NCBI RefSeq assembly: GCF_014193285.1
Contig: NZ_JACHZE010000003.1
Coordinates: 62,001-126,000, forward strand
Source of the DNA: Atlantibacter sp. RC6
Lineage (GTDB): Bacteria > Pseudomonadota > Gammaproteobacteria > Enterobacterales > Enterobacteriaceae
DNA: 64,000 nucleotides
Direction: 5' to 3'
In this document: positions 35,939 to 44,570 of the stretch, piece after piece
Numbering within the stretch: position 1 is the first letter of the stretch
Layout: each line of letters begins with the position of its first letter
Made by a program: the position numbers and the translations under genes
The notes under the pieces: model-generated
What the model was told of the DNA's origin: nothing
What the model saw: the letters and a program-made list of their open reading frames with translations, nothing else
Database searches by the model: none

Positions 35939-36835
35939 TTACAGTTGCGTATCTCTTAAAGCTTCAGCAATAAAATCTACAAAGCTACGAACCTTGAAAG
36001 GAATGCGGATCGCACTGGGATACACTGCCTGAATGGTAAGTTCCGTTTTCTTGTACGCTGGCAGCAGCTCGATCAGTCTGCCCTGTTTTATATACTTACA
36101 AAAAACAAAACTGGGACCATATGCTATGCCTGTTCCGGCCAGGGCGGATTCAAGAAGCAACTGAATATTATTGGATGTGATTCGGCATGCACTTTCGATA
36201 CGATGCAAGCTGCCCTCAGGGTCGTAAATTGTCCAGTCTCCCGCTGAAACTGCCTGGCTGAACGCCAGACGCGGCGCGCGGGAAATATCTTCCGGTGTCT
36301 CTGGCGTGCCGTGTTTTTTCAGATACTCTGGTGATGCACATAAAACCATCTTGCAGGGTGCCAGCCGCCGGGTAACCAGCGACGGATCGTCAAGACTCCC
36401 AACCCTGATGGCAACATCAATTCGATTTTCAAGCAGGTCTGCATATTTATCTTCAAGCACCACATCCAGACTGACCTCCGGAAATTGTTCCAGATAGCGT
36501 GACACGATCGCACCAAGATGCATTGCACCGAAGGCGACCGGCGCAGCAATGCGAAGTAACCCGCGCGGTGTTGCCTGAACATCACTCGCTTCCCTGTTTG
36601 CATCTTCCACAGCCTCAAGAATAACTTTGCAACGCTCAAAATATCGCTGCCCCACATCCGTCAGGCTCAGACGGCGTGTTGAACGCTGAATAAGCCGGGC
36701 ATTTAAATCAGATTCGATAGCACTGACATGTTTTCCTGCCATTGCAGCAGAAAGCTTAAAACGTCTTGCAGCCGCCGCAAAACTTCCCTCTTCCACTGTC
36801 GCGATAAAAATCTGCATGCTGATAAATCTGTCCAT
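35939..36835 (-). CDS. LysR family transcription regulator
   Basis: A 298-residue LysR regulator: N-terminal winged HTH (about 1-60; FAAAARRFKLSAAMAGKHVS), linker helix, and the two-lobed effector domain (RGLLRIAAPVAFG, RIDVAIRVG, GTGIAYGPSFV). The ATG at 36835 is preferred to one 60 bases upstream because it starts directly at the conserved MDRFISMQIFI. It is divergent from the alpha/beta hydrolase gene (111 bases apart) and probably controls it. The effector is unknown. Confidence 0.9.
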   Translation of the reverse strand: MDRFISMQIFIATVEEGSFAAAARRFKLSAAMAGKHVSAIESDLNARLIQRSTRRLSLTDVGQRYFERCKVILEAVEDANREASDVQATPRGLLRIAAPVAFGAMHLGAIVSRYLEQFPEVSLDVVLEDKYADLLENRIDVAIRVGSLDDPSLVTRRLAPCKMVLCASPEYLKKHGTPETPEDISRAPRLAFSQAVSAGDWTIYDPEGSLHRIESACRITSNNIQLLLESALAGTGIAYGPSFVFCKYIKQGRLIELLPAYKKTELTIQAVYPSAIRIPFKVRSFVDFIAEALRDTQL

Positions 36836-36946
36836 AAAACCCCACCATTCGATAATTTGAGTATCGGCTATCGATATTATTTCACGGATTATCATTAATT
36901 GAGACTGTAATTAACATTATTTTCATTCCTCAGGAGGTATGAAACG

Positions 36947-38110
36947 ATGAGAATTAACGTGAACAATACGGGTATCAATGTACAGCTACAGGGCAGCGGT
37001 GAGCTAGCGCTGGTATTTTTGCACTATTATGGCGGCTCATCCCGTACATGGGAGAGCGTGACAGGTCAGTTACCAGACCGCTACCGCACGGTTGCCATCG
37101 ATCATCGTGGCTGGGGCTTGTCAGACGCTCCCGAATCCGGATACAGGATTGAAGATCTTGCAAGGGATGCTGAAGGCGTTATTTCAGCACTTGAGCTTAA
37201 ACGCTACATTCTGGTTGGCCATTCAATGGGAGGGAAAGTTGCCCAATTAATGGCATCGCGCCGACCCGAAGGGCTTGAGGGTCTGGTTCTCATTGCACCC
37301 TCCCCACCTTCCCCTATGCTGCTTTCCTCAGAAGAACGCGACAGATTATCCAGCGCATATGACAACCGCGAATCAGTCGGGTTTGTCATCGACAATGTCC
37401 TGACGGCGCGGCCGCTCAGCCCCGCGCTTCGAGAGCAGGTCATCGAGGACAGTTTAAGAGCGTCCGCCGGGGCCAAAGCAGGCTGGCCCGGTGTAGCGAT
37501 CAGCGAAGACATCACCCGGGAAGTCGCCTCCATTAATGTTCCGGTCAGAGTCATCTCAGGAGAACTGGACCGGGTCGACACCCCGGAAACTTTGCAAAGA
37601 GAGTTGTTAACCCGTATTCCTCACGCAGCGATGTATATTATTCCCGGTACGGGACACCTCTCACCGCTTGAATCACCCGGTGAGATCGCCAGTTGCATAT
37701 CTGCCTTCGCTGCATCAATTGAAAAGAGTGCCGCGGTTTATCGCTCCCCTGGTGAAACCATCGCCGCCTTTGATGAAGCATTTAACGCGGGAAAAATTGA
37801 TAACTTGATGTCCGTTTTCAGTAACCGCGCCACCATGAAAATGACTGATGGTACTGTCATTGAAAGTAATCCTGAAGCACTACGGATGGCTTTAATCACG
37901 CTCACAGCATCACGGCCGGTTATCAGGAACCAGATACGTAATCTCATCTCTGCAGGTGATCTCGTTCTCGCTCTCATTAACTGGTCGCTGACGACGACTT
38001 CAGATGACGGCACTGAACACGTTGAGCACGGTATCGCCACCCAGGTAATGGAGCAGGGTGCGGACAAAGGCTGGCGGATACGCATTTCAAACCCATCAGG
38101 GGTTGTCTGA
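36947..38110 (+). CDS. Alpha/beta hydrolase fused to a SnoaL-like domain
   Basis: A 387-residue two-domain protein. Residues 1-265 are an alpha/beta hydrolase with oxyanion region LHYYGGSSRTW, DHRGWGLSD, nucleophile elbow GHSMGGK (Ser), an acid in SGELDRVD and the catalytic His in GTGHLSPLE. Residues about 270-387 look like an NTF2/SnoaL-type cone domain (AFDEAFNAGKIDNLMSVF, then a strand-rich part). AGGAGGT precedes the start. Hydrolases of this type act on esters or lactones; the added cone domain could bind or isomerise a cyclic substrate. The fusion is uncommon. It is divergent from the LysR gene. Confidence 0.85.
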   Translation: MRINVNNTGINVQLQGSGELALVFLHYYGGSSRTWESVTGQLPDRYRTVAIDHRGWGLSDAPESGYRIEDLARDAEGVISALELKRYILVGHSMGGKVAQLMASRRPEGLEGLVLIAPSPPSPMLLSSEERDRLSSAYDNRESVGFVIDNVLTARPLSPALREQVIEDSLRASAGAKAGWPGVAISEDITREVASINVPVRVISGELDRVDTPETLQRELLTRIPHAAMYIIPGTGHLSPLESPGEIASCISAFAASIEKSAAVYRSPGETIAAFDEAFNAGKIDNLMSVFSNRATMKMTDGTVIESNPEALRMALITLTASRPVIRNQIRNLISAGDLVLALINWSLTTTSDDGTEHVEHGIATQVMEQGADKGWRIRISNPSGVV

Positions 38111-38334
38111 GTGCTATTAAAGATGGATCGAACTTACGGATGAAGATATTCATATGCAGTAAATCATAGCAAGTCAGGGCCGGTTGTAGATGCAGCGTTT
38201 CCATTGACTGCATCCACAGGCTCAGAATATCGCCCCTGACGGTTCGGCAGAGCCTACCAGCTCTGCCGTTTTACTAAATCGGGCTGAAATCCCGACTGAC
38301 CTGCTCCCCGTTGATTCACACTGAATGCTGTTAG

Positions 38335-38409
38335 AAATGCCCGTTCCTCGCTCACAGCAGACATGATGGTCACGCAGCCTGTCCGCTGCGTGCCAGGAAC
38401 GGACATTGA
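38335..38409. repeat. Dispersed inverted-repeat element, copy B
   Basis: The left end AATGCCCGTTCCTCGCTCAC and right end GTGCCAGGAACGGACATT are inverted repeats. The layout is the same as copy A at 34057-34130; the right half is shared with 23229-23264. The surrounding gap (38111-38583) shows no gene. Confidence 0.65.
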
Positions 38410-38434
38410 TGACATTGAGATATGTTAGCGTATA

Positions 38435-38446
38435 GGGAGCAGGTCA
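38435..38446 (-). mobile_element. Solo end of an IS3-type element
   Basis: GGGAGCAGGTCA is identical to the IS terminus at 26044-26055 but has no transposase sequence next to it. It suggests a deleted insertion sequence, or a chance match given only 12 bases. Confidence 0.4.
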
Positions 38447-38541
38447 AACTCACAGCCAGAAGCGCTCATCGCTAACTAGATCTTAAAAAAAATACTATCA
38501 ATGGCATATTTTTCTTACGGTATTCACGAAATGAGGTTATT

Positions 38542-38579
38542 GAAAAATATGGTCTACCCGCAGGCAGACCATGATTTTT
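38542..38579. terminator. Terminator of the DUF927 gene
   Basis: ATGGTCT (38549-38555) pairs with AGACCAT (38566-38572). On the minus strand the hairpin is followed by ATTTTTC, and on the plus strand by GATTTTTATTTTT. Confidence 0.75.
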
Positions 38580-38583
38580 ATTT

Positions 38584-40185
38584 TTAGACTTTTAAGCAGT
38601 AACGACGTTTGAGACGTTGCCCACCACGGCTAATCTGCCTTGTGGACTTCCCGTCTGTATCAACAAATAAACGGTCCTGCTTGATCAACAAGGCTGTGAT
38701 CTGCTTTAAATCACCATTAATATTTGCCTTAAAGAAATCTGCTTTAACAGCAAGGACATCCACACCGCCGATAGTGGTTGCGATGACATTAACTTCATTA
38801 AGTGTTTCGATGTCCAAGGTATCAGCGGGAAGCGGATAAGCATTTTCCTTCAGCGCCTTCTTCAACACCTGAGTGAATACCTCTTTTTTTTGTGGTGTTT
38901 TATCACAAGCCTGCATGTAGCAGTATGATATACCCTCCATGACCTCCTGTATCGTAAAAGGAAGTATCTTGCATTTAACGGCAATAGCACCACTCGCATA
39001 AGCCAAAGCAAACCTTTTGGCTATGCGCTTTTCAAGGCCGTTAAGTCCTTCAATATTATGTTGTTTCAAAAACATTTGGACATATTCGTCAATTTTATCG
39101 GCCAGGAAACCCGAGGATTTCTTGAGCAATGTTGTTACCAGGGCAGGCCCTGCCGTACCGTGATACCGTTGGCAGCTTGCCTTAATCCTTTCGGCATAAT
39201 CGCTGGGGGCTGCATTATCCGGCACGGTTAAAAAAATACCGAGCTCATTTCCGCAGTCCACCGGGACATCAACAAACCTAGCCATTTCACCTTTCTTGCG
39301 CGGCATATCACCGTCTGCCGCATGCTGGGCAAGTCCGTTTTCCCCGTTGCTAATAGCAGTCAATTGCCATAAGGATTTATGCTGCTGAAAATTGACCGAC
39401 CGTTGTTTACCTCCACCGGAGCCTAAAATGTATATCAATTTTCGCGCCTTTTGGGCTGCTTCTTTTGCATTTTTATCAAGCAAAATAAGCTCATCTAATA
39501 TTAGCATTCCATGATTCCGCGATTCGGCCAACTCTTCAAATGCAGTCTCGGTAATATTCCAGTCACAGACGAACGAATCATTGCCATACACAGAGGCGGC
39601 TATCAGGAGTACAGTACTCTTCCCTTTAGAGCTGTCTCCATAAAAATGAAACCCGCCGGATTCAAAATCGGTAAAATAAATGCAGTAGCCTGCCATTGCA
39701 CTACATAAAGCCAGCATGGCATAAGGGCTATGTATTGCAACGGATGCAACGTGTTTCTGCCACTGCTTAAGCGTGCCCTTTTGACTTTCTTCACACGTAA
39801 ATGTATTCGCGTCAGGGTACGGCATGGGCGCGCACCCTTCATACTCACCAAAGACTTTACCACTTCCCGATAAGTAACACAGGGAGCCACCAACATTGAT
39901 ATATCCTGGCCTCATGCAAAGCTTCACACGTTCCGAAGAGACACTCTTAAGATGATCAACGATCTCCTTAAAATCACTATCAGTGAAATCTAGACTGAGA
40001 CCTGCATCAGTGAGCTTTTCGAGTAACTTGCGTTTATCCATCACATCAGTTGCGGCAATCAGAAGCTGACGCCACTTATTGCTGTGACAATCATTCACCT
40101 CCACCAGGCGGTATGCGCGCTGAAGTTTGTTATTATCTGACAGTGCCAGCAAACGTACGGGCAGTTTATTTTTCTTAGCCATCAT
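38584..40185 (-). CDS. DUF927 domain ATPase, probable replication helicase/primase partner
   Basis: A 533-residue protein with a DUF927 domain, found in satellites, integrative elements and plasmids, where it is thought to act in DNA replication as a helicase-like ATPase. Walker A is at about 183-191 (GDSSKGKST), and Walker B is GMLILDELILLD some 45 residues later. An arginine and a conserved ISNGEN stretch follow. The C-terminal 100 residues resemble a small winged-helix region. It lies on the same strand as the Rep-like and AlpA genes with a repeat-containing gap between. Two adjacent ATGs follow a GAGG site. Composition is AT-rich compared with the core genome. Confidence 0.82.
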   Translation of the reverse strand: MMAKKNKLPVRLLALSDNNKLQRAYRLVEVNDCHSNKWRQLLIAATDVMDKRKLLEKLTDAGLSLDFTDSDFKEIVDHLKSVSSERVKLCMRPGYINVGGSLCYLSGSGKVFGEYEGCAPMPYPDANTFTCEESQKGTLKQWQKHVASVAIHSPYAMLALCSAMAGYCIYFTDFESGGFHFYGDSSKGKSTVLLIAASVYGNDSFVCDWNITETAFEELAESRNHGMLILDELILLDKNAKEAAQKARKLIYILGSGGGKQRSVNFQQHKSLWQLTAISNGENGLAQHAADGDMPRKKGEMARFVDVPVDCGNELGIFLTVPDNAAPSDYAERIKASCQRYHGTAGPALVTTLLKKSSGFLADKIDEYVQMFLKQHNIEGLNGLEKRIAKRFALAYASGAIAVKCKILPFTIQEVMEGISYCYMQACDKTPQKKEVFTQVLKKALKENAYPLPADTLDIETLNEVNVIATTIGGVDVLAVKADFFKANINGDLKQITALLIKQDRLFVDTDGKSTRQISRGGQRLKRRYCLKV

Positions 40186-40220
40186 TTTTTCCTCAAGCCC
40201 TCCTTCAGTCCAAAGGGCTC

Positions 40221-40309
40221 AATCACCAAATCACTAAATCACCAAGCCAAACGTCAATGTTTAGCTTGTTTGAAAATAGAAGGTGGGAAACTATTCAGTG
40301 TTACCCACC
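40221..40309. repeat. Tandem 8-bp repeats plus hairpin, possible replication origin
   Basis: Three head-to-tail 8-mers (AATCACCA, AATCACTA, AATCACCA at 40221-40244) are followed by a hairpin: GGTGGG (40282-40287) with CCCACC (40304-40309), extended by AAC/GTT. They lie in the 193-base gap between the Rep-like gene and the DUF927 gene. Iterons and a hairpin beside a rep gene are what an origin looks like; no function is shown. Confidence 0.5.
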
Positions 40310-40378
40310 ACTTATGCTCAACTCATGCTCTCGATGCATCTAGCAGCTACGTTGAGGGCATCTTTACGAGTAATCGCT

Positions 40379-41218
40379 TTACCCAACTTGGACATTTACC
40401 CTGAATGTGAGTAATGCATCGCTCATGCGATCAAGCTTCACCAGTGATTTGGCAAACACACTGAGATTCCTTATCCGAGTTCCATTCTTAGTTTTCTTAA
40501 GTTCACTCTCAGCGTTCATAAACCACGTATATTCCTGCCAGATACCTGTCACACAATAGCTCAACGCATGGACTGAACTAGCGATGAAGTCATCTTTCAT
40601 TGGCCGACTTATCCTTCCGGGCCTCATATGAAGATTCTTCTCACGCAACATGTACTGCCTCAACATTTCCAGCTTTTCAGGCTCATGGGGTATTAACATA
40701 TGGAAATGCGGCATCCAGTGGCTACGTTCAGGCTCATGTGTATAGTTGTGGTAGTCCATCTCGAAGCCACCGATAACGGGTGCACTGAACCCTATGCGCT
40801 GTATAGCCTTAAGTAAGCGTTGCTTTAACATACCGAGATCCCAGGCGAGCAATGTTGAATTCGAGAACATATCTGCATAGCTAATTAGGGTGACGGCTTT
40901 GTACTCATCCTGATGCTCCTCAATATACGGGAGCCATTTCTGCATAAACTTCAGCCGGCGATACCGTTGGCACAGGCTGCACGCCATACTCCCGCAGGTT
41001 TCTTCCGGGTTACAGTTCTCCAGCTTATTCGCCAGTTGCAGGCGCTCCGTTTTGCTCCGCGGGTTGCCGAACTTACGCAATGCTTTCACACGTATGGCGT
41101 TTTCAGTCAGGGTCTGATGGATAGTCTCAAACTCTGGCATAGCCTTGCTGATAGCCTTAGCCAGTTTTTCCAACTCAGGGAATGCTGATGTATGACTCGT
41201 GTAATGTTGTCGTTTCAT
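40379..41218 (-). CDS. HUH-type Rep-like protein
   Basis: A 279-residue protein. The clearest motif is HWMPHFHML (His171 and His173), the metal-binding HUH signature of rolling-circle replication initiators and relaxases. Tyrosines suited as nucleophile follow about 50 residues later (LSYCVTGIWQEYTW). A cysteine cluster (CGSMACSLCQRYRR, about 75-88) may bind zinc, as in some phage and satellite Reps. The ATG at 41218 lies 1 base after the AlpA stop, so the two are translationally coupled. Probably starts replication of the element after excision. Exact Rep family not identified. Confidence 0.7.
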   Translation of the reverse strand: MKRQHYTSHTSAFPELEKLAKAISKAMPEFETIHQTLTENAIRVKALRKFGNPRSKTERLQLANKLENCNPEETCGSMACSLCQRYRRLKFMQKWLPYIEEHQDEYKAVTLISYADMFSNSTLLAWDLGMLKQRLLKAIQRIGFSAPVIGGFEMDYHNYTHEPERSHWMPHFHMLIPHEPEKLEMLRQYMLREKNLHMRPGRISRPMKDDFIASSVHALSYCVTGIWQEYTWFMNAESELKKTKNGTRIRNLSVFAKSLVKLDRMSDALLTFRVNVQVG

Positions 41219-41219
41219 C

Positions 41220-41414
41220 TTATTCCCCCTTAACCTGCATACGGCTGGCAATCCAGGTGTCAATATCTTCGGAAAGCCAACCCACTGCCCGCCCTTGCGG
41301 TGAAAGCCTCAATTGAGATGGGAAGCAACCTTCTGATATATAGCGATAAAGTGTCGCGCTGGAGATGCCGCAACGGTGTAAAACTTCTGTCTTTTTGATA
41401 ATTCGGCTAGTCAT
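41220..41414 (-). CDS. AlpA family phage-type regulator
   Basis: A 64-residue MerR-like winged-helix protein of the AlpA type: KKTEVLHRCGISSATLYRYI is the HTH, and RAVGWLSEDIDTWI the C-terminal wing. AlpA-like proteins activate integrase or act as excision factors in P4-type elements. It heads the minus-strand unit that continues with the Rep-like gene and is divergent from the 41603 gene, with 188 bases between that hold repeated operator-like sites. Confidence 0.9.
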   Translation of the reverse strand: MTSRIIKKTEVLHRCGISSATLYRYISEGCFPSQLRLSPQGRAVGWLSEDIDTWIASRMQVKGE

Positions 41415-41555
41415 TTAATGACTCCTGTTGTGTGTGGAGCCAGCTCTTTAAAAGCCTCAACAGAATGAAAAGGAAAGCAGGATGCAAAATCGGCGCGGAT
41501 CAATATAAGCAATTGAAATTACGCACTAAAAAAAATTATATTTTTTTTAGTAACA

Positions 41556-41587
41556 TTGAGCCTCAATAGTGATATGTTGAGCCTCAA
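41556..41587. promoter_or_regulatory. Paired operator-like repeats
   Basis: TTGAGCCTCAA occurs twice (41556-41566 and 41577-41587), 21 bases start to start, which places both on the same face of the DNA. A related half site, GCCTCAACA, lies near 41453. All are between divergent alpA and the 41603 gene, so an element-encoded repressor may bind here. Confidence 0.6.
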
Positions 41588-41602
41588 CAACTTTTATGGA
41601 TA

Positions 41603-42352
41603 ATGGAACATCTAATGCCTGCTAAGAAACGGCCTTCAACGAAGAAGACACTCATAGCGCCGAGCGATAAGCCGAGCGCAGTCAGCCGTAGGACAAAAAA
41701 TCAGCTCTATGCGCAGGTGGGTATCAAAGAACAGAAGGTATTTCTGGGAAAGGATGCACTTGATAAATTGAGATTCCTACTTCGCTTCCAATATAGTCAC
41801 GAAGATGATGTTGACGACCGCGACCCGCTATTGTTGGGAGATGTGCTGAGTTACTGCATTAACGCCTGCTATAACTTGAAGTTTGTTAAGGCTGCGGGAA
41901 CCAGTTATGCCCCCAAAACGATGACGGCGGCTAAGACGCCTCAAGGCCAGCGCCTGTATCGTTACCATCAGATGGCAAAAACCAACGATGCATTCGAGCT
42001 GTTGAAAACCTTTAACGCTTGCGATAAGAGAGGTAAACCCTATTTTCCTCACACAGACGATGTCGCTGCACACTTTGATTGGGGCGATGAATTTGGTGAA
42101 ATGCTAGATGCTGAAGAGTCAGAGGACGGTGAGAATGAGGATGAAGATAGATGGCTAGCACATGAAATCCAGAAGCTACGTGATGCTAAAGCAGTAAGGG
42201 AATGTATTAAGAAATGGAATGAAGAGGCCTTTCCGACCAAGGATGAACAGCCCGTTTCATTGGACAAAGTTGGGGTAACCCCGAAATTAAAAAAGCCAAA
42301 AGTGAAGAAGCTTTCAGGTGATCTACCTGACGATGAGTATCCTGATTTTTGA
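41603..42352 (+). CDS. Unknown protein of the integrative element
   Basis: A 249-residue protein that I do not recognise. The N-terminus is very basic (MPAKKRPSTKKT from the second ATG at 41615). The middle (about 55-150) is mixed helical with LDKLRFLLRFQYSHEDD. A strongly acidic stretch follows (about 170-190, EESEDGENEDED) and then a basic C-terminal tail ending KKLSGDLPDDEYPDF. Such charge segregation is seen in DNA-binding or DNA-mimic regulators of mobile elements. Either ATG is possible. It is divergent from alpA across the paired operator-like repeats. Confidence 0.6.
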   Translation: MEHLMPAKKRPSTKKTLIAPSDKPSAVSRRTKNQLYAQVGIKEQKVFLGKDALDKLRFLLRFQYSHEDDVDDRDPLLLGDVLSYCINACYNLKFVKAAGTSYAPKTMTAAKTPQGQRLYRYHQMAKTNDAFELLKTFNACDKRGKPYFPHTDDVAAHFDWGDEFGEMLDAEESEDGENEDEDRWLAHEIQKLRDAKAVRECIKKWNEEAFPTKDEQPVSLDKVGVTPKLKKPKVKKLSGDLPDDEYPDF

Positions 42353-42554
42353 TTGATGCGCAAAAAGACTGGCATTCATGGCAACGCCTTGCACCCCAAG
42401 GGCTCTGTAAGAGAGTAATGTTATATTTCATGTTTTTTGCCGACACAGTGAAAACATCACATTGACCCGCATGACATAAGCGGAGGCCTTGGTGGATAAA
42501 GGCATAACGTGAAAAAAGCTATTTTTAGACAACATGATCGTGAGTCGGTTGACA

Positions 42555-43487
42555 TTACCAGCATCGTAACCGCTGCGAAGCCATAGCCTTTGCTTCATAC
42601 CCGCGATGATCATAGCGGGTAGTCGTGGATATGTCGCTATGCCCTGCCAGCTGCCGTACGGTGTTGATATCCACGCCTTGCTCCAGTAAACGGGTGATGA
42701 AGGTGCGTCGCATATCGTGAGGAGTAAAACGCACTATGCCTGCGTCCTGCTGTAACTGCTCAAGGATGCCGGTTAAACCGGTTGTTGTCAGAGGATGGCT
42801 GACACCCTTGCCGTTGCGCTGAATACGGTTAAACAATGCATCCCCGGCCTCTTTTGCGCCACTGGCTTTAATCCATGCGCGGATGGCTTTATCTACCGCT
42901 GCCGCAACGTGTATCTCCCGGTATTTACGCCCCTTCCCCTGCCTCACTGTAAGAATGCCATTGTTATAGTCCCGGCGCTCAAGGCTGACCAGTTCCCCGG
43001 CCCGCAAACCCGCACCGCAAAGGGTCATTACAATGGCGACATCACGACAGCAACGGATACGCTGCGGATGCCGTTTAGCGGCCTGAATGAGTGCGCGAAC
43101 CTCCTCCCGGCTGAGTGCCCTGCCCTTACGCTGGTTATCGCCATTGACGCGCTTAACTGCCCGGATACGGGCAAGCGTGTCCGCCTCCAGGCAATTGAGG
43201 TTAAAGGCCGTCTGCGCAATGCCCCGGAGTGCTGACAACGCCATGTTGACCGACGATACGGCGTAACCGTCATCCAGCAGTGCCGCACGTACTTTAGCGA
43301 CAGCGGCGAAGCTAAGTTGCTCCCAAGGATAACTGGCCGCATCCGCACCGCGTGTGAGTATGCTGGCGCTGCGATTTAACAGGCTCGTGATACCCCGCCG
43401 TCCCGACGGGGCAAGACCGCTGATATAAGCATCCAGCACGGTGGTTTCCACCACCGGCGCGACCTGGCGCAGTGCAGCCCTTCTCAT
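42555..43487 (-). CDS. Tyrosine recombinase
   Basis: A 310-residue Xer/phage-type integrase. The N-terminal SAM-like domain covers residues 15-105 or so, and the catalytic domain follows. Catalytic residues: Arg162 (GAGLRAGEL), Lys near 186 in the beta-hairpin, His257 and Arg260 (HDMRRT), His283 (AGHSD) and nucleophile Tyr292 (TRYDHRG). The set is complete, so it should be active. It is last in a minus-strand operon with DUF2787, protease and RadC-like genes (46 bases after radC). It differs from the P4-type integrase at the mutS end, so the region may hold two joined elements. Confidence 0.88.
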   Translation of the reverse strand: MRRAALRQVAPVVETTVLDAYISGLAPSGRRGITSLLNRSASILTRGADAASYPWEQLSFAAVAKVRAALLDDGYAVSSVNMALSALRGIAQTAFNLNCLEADTLARIRAVKRVNGDNQRKGRALSREEVRALIQAAKRHPQRIRCCRDVAIVMTLCGAGLRAGELVSLERRDYNNGILTVRQGKGRKYREIHVAAAVDKAIRAWIKASGAKEAGDALFNRIQRNGKGVSHPLTTTGLTGILEQLQQDAGIVRFTPHDMRRTFITRLLEQGVDINTVRQLAGHSDISTTTRYDHRGYEAKAMASQRLRCW

Positions 43488-43533
43488 GCGTTTAACCTGC
43501 TATAACATGTATTAAACCAGGTAACTGTCTGCA

Positions 43534-43986
43534 TCACACCAGCCCTCGTTCAGCCAGTGACACCGTCTCAGCCCCGGCCACAATAAAGTGGTCCAGCAAC
43601 CGCACATCCAGCATTTGCAGTAGCTCCTGCAGCCGCTTAGTTATCTGGATATCGCACTTGCTGGGTTCAGCCTCGCCGCTGGGGTGGTTATGCACAAGGA
43701 TGACAGCGGCGGCGTTATGCCTGAGTACCCGCTTGATTACCTCCCGGGGATGAACGCTGACCGTATTTAACGAGCCCCGGAACAGCATTTCCCGATGCAG
43801 AAACTGGTGCTGGTTATCGAGCAGGATAATGCCAAACTCCTCATGCTCCAGCAGGGCCATTTCATACATTACGCACCGTCGTACATCATCAGGAGAGCAA
43901 AGCTGAACGCCACGCTGGTAGCACCGGCTGATAATGTCGCGCGCCTGGTCCAGGATGCGGGTTTCACGCAGAGTAAACGTCGTCAT
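43534..43986 (-). CDS. RadC-like JAB domain protein
   Basis: A 150-residue stand-alone JAB/MPN domain of the RadC (YeeS) type common on genomic islands. The metal motif is complete: Glu50 (EHEEFG), His99 and His101 with HNHPSGEAEPS, and Asp112. Other JAB proteins are isopeptidases or metalloproteases; the biochemical role of island RadC copies is not settled. It starts 2 bases after the stop of the papain-like gene, so the two proteins are made together. Confidence 0.92.
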   Translation of the reverse strand: MTTFTLRETRILDQARDIISRCYQRGVQLCSPDDVRRCVMYEMALLEHEEFGIILLDNQHQFLHREMLFRGSLNTVSVHPREVIKRVLRHNAAAVILVHNHPSGEAEPSKCDIQITKRLQELLQMLDVRLLDHFIVAGAETVSLAERGLV

Positions 43987-43988
43987 GT

Positions 43989-44543
43989 TCAGAACTCCCG
44001 TTCGATGAAGTAAATGGCTTCGGGAAACAACTGGCGGCGGGTCGCACCAGCACGTAAGGAGAAGGCTTTGCGGGGCATGGAGGTTCGCCCGTTGCTGTCG
44101 AAGAACCAGAGCGTTTCTTCGTCCATTCTGGTGATAAGGGACCAGTGAAACTGGTCGCTGAGCATAATCAGCCGGGAGTGGTCTGTGACCGCCAGAAACC
44201 GCCTCATTTCACTGAAAACCCGCCCTTCCACAAGACCGCGACTTCCGTCGAAAGGTTTGGTTATTTGGACCGGAAACTGGCGGTGGTAGTGGCCTTTCCG
44301 GAGTACCTGCGTAATCAGCCAGTCGAGCCGGTTTTCATCTATCCCTTCGGCCAGCCATTCATGCAAAGGCCAGCGTTGCTGATAGGCCTGAAGAAGTCGG
44401 TTCATGAGTGGTTTTCGCCTCACCCGACCGTCATACAGCCAGCTCAGCATATTCACCACACAGTACGCGCCGCAAAGACAGTCAAGCTCTCCCTGTACAG
44501 ACGCGTGTATCCCTCTGTTAACAGTCACAGATAATGTCTCCAT
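43989..44543 (-). CDS. Papain-like cysteine peptidase domain protein
   Basis: A 184-residue protein with the layout of a C39/papain-like peptidase. The N-terminal active-site segment is GELDCLCGAYCVVNML (nucleophile probably Cys24 in the CGAYC context at a helix start). A histidine follows in DQFHWSLITR (His133), then an Asp/Asn in LWFFDSNGR (Asp149, Asn151), giving a plausible Cys-His-Asp triad in the right order and spacing. No signal peptide, so it acts in the cytoplasm. I use the ATG at 44543; a TTG just before is possible. It is coupled to a JAB metalloprotease-type gene 2 bases downstream. The target is unknown, and the family call is from motif shape only. Confidence 0.65.
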   Translation of the reverse strand: METLSVTVNRGIHASVQGELDCLCGAYCVVNMLSWLYDGRVRRKPLMNRLLQAYQQRWPLHEWLAEGIDENRLDWLITQVLRKGHYHRQFPVQITKPFDGSRGLVEGRVFSEMRRFLAVTDHSRLIMLSDQFHWSLITRMDEETLWFFDSNGRTSMPRKAFSLRAGATRRQLFPEAIYFIEREF

Positions 44544-44570
44544 CAATAATTAGCTGTCAGTGTGGCGGGA

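Noticed and set aside
40221-40244. Tandem repeats as a CRISPR array
   Set aside because: The units are 8 bases long with no spacers and no cas genes nearby; they fit iterons better. No CRISPR array is seen anywhere in the window.
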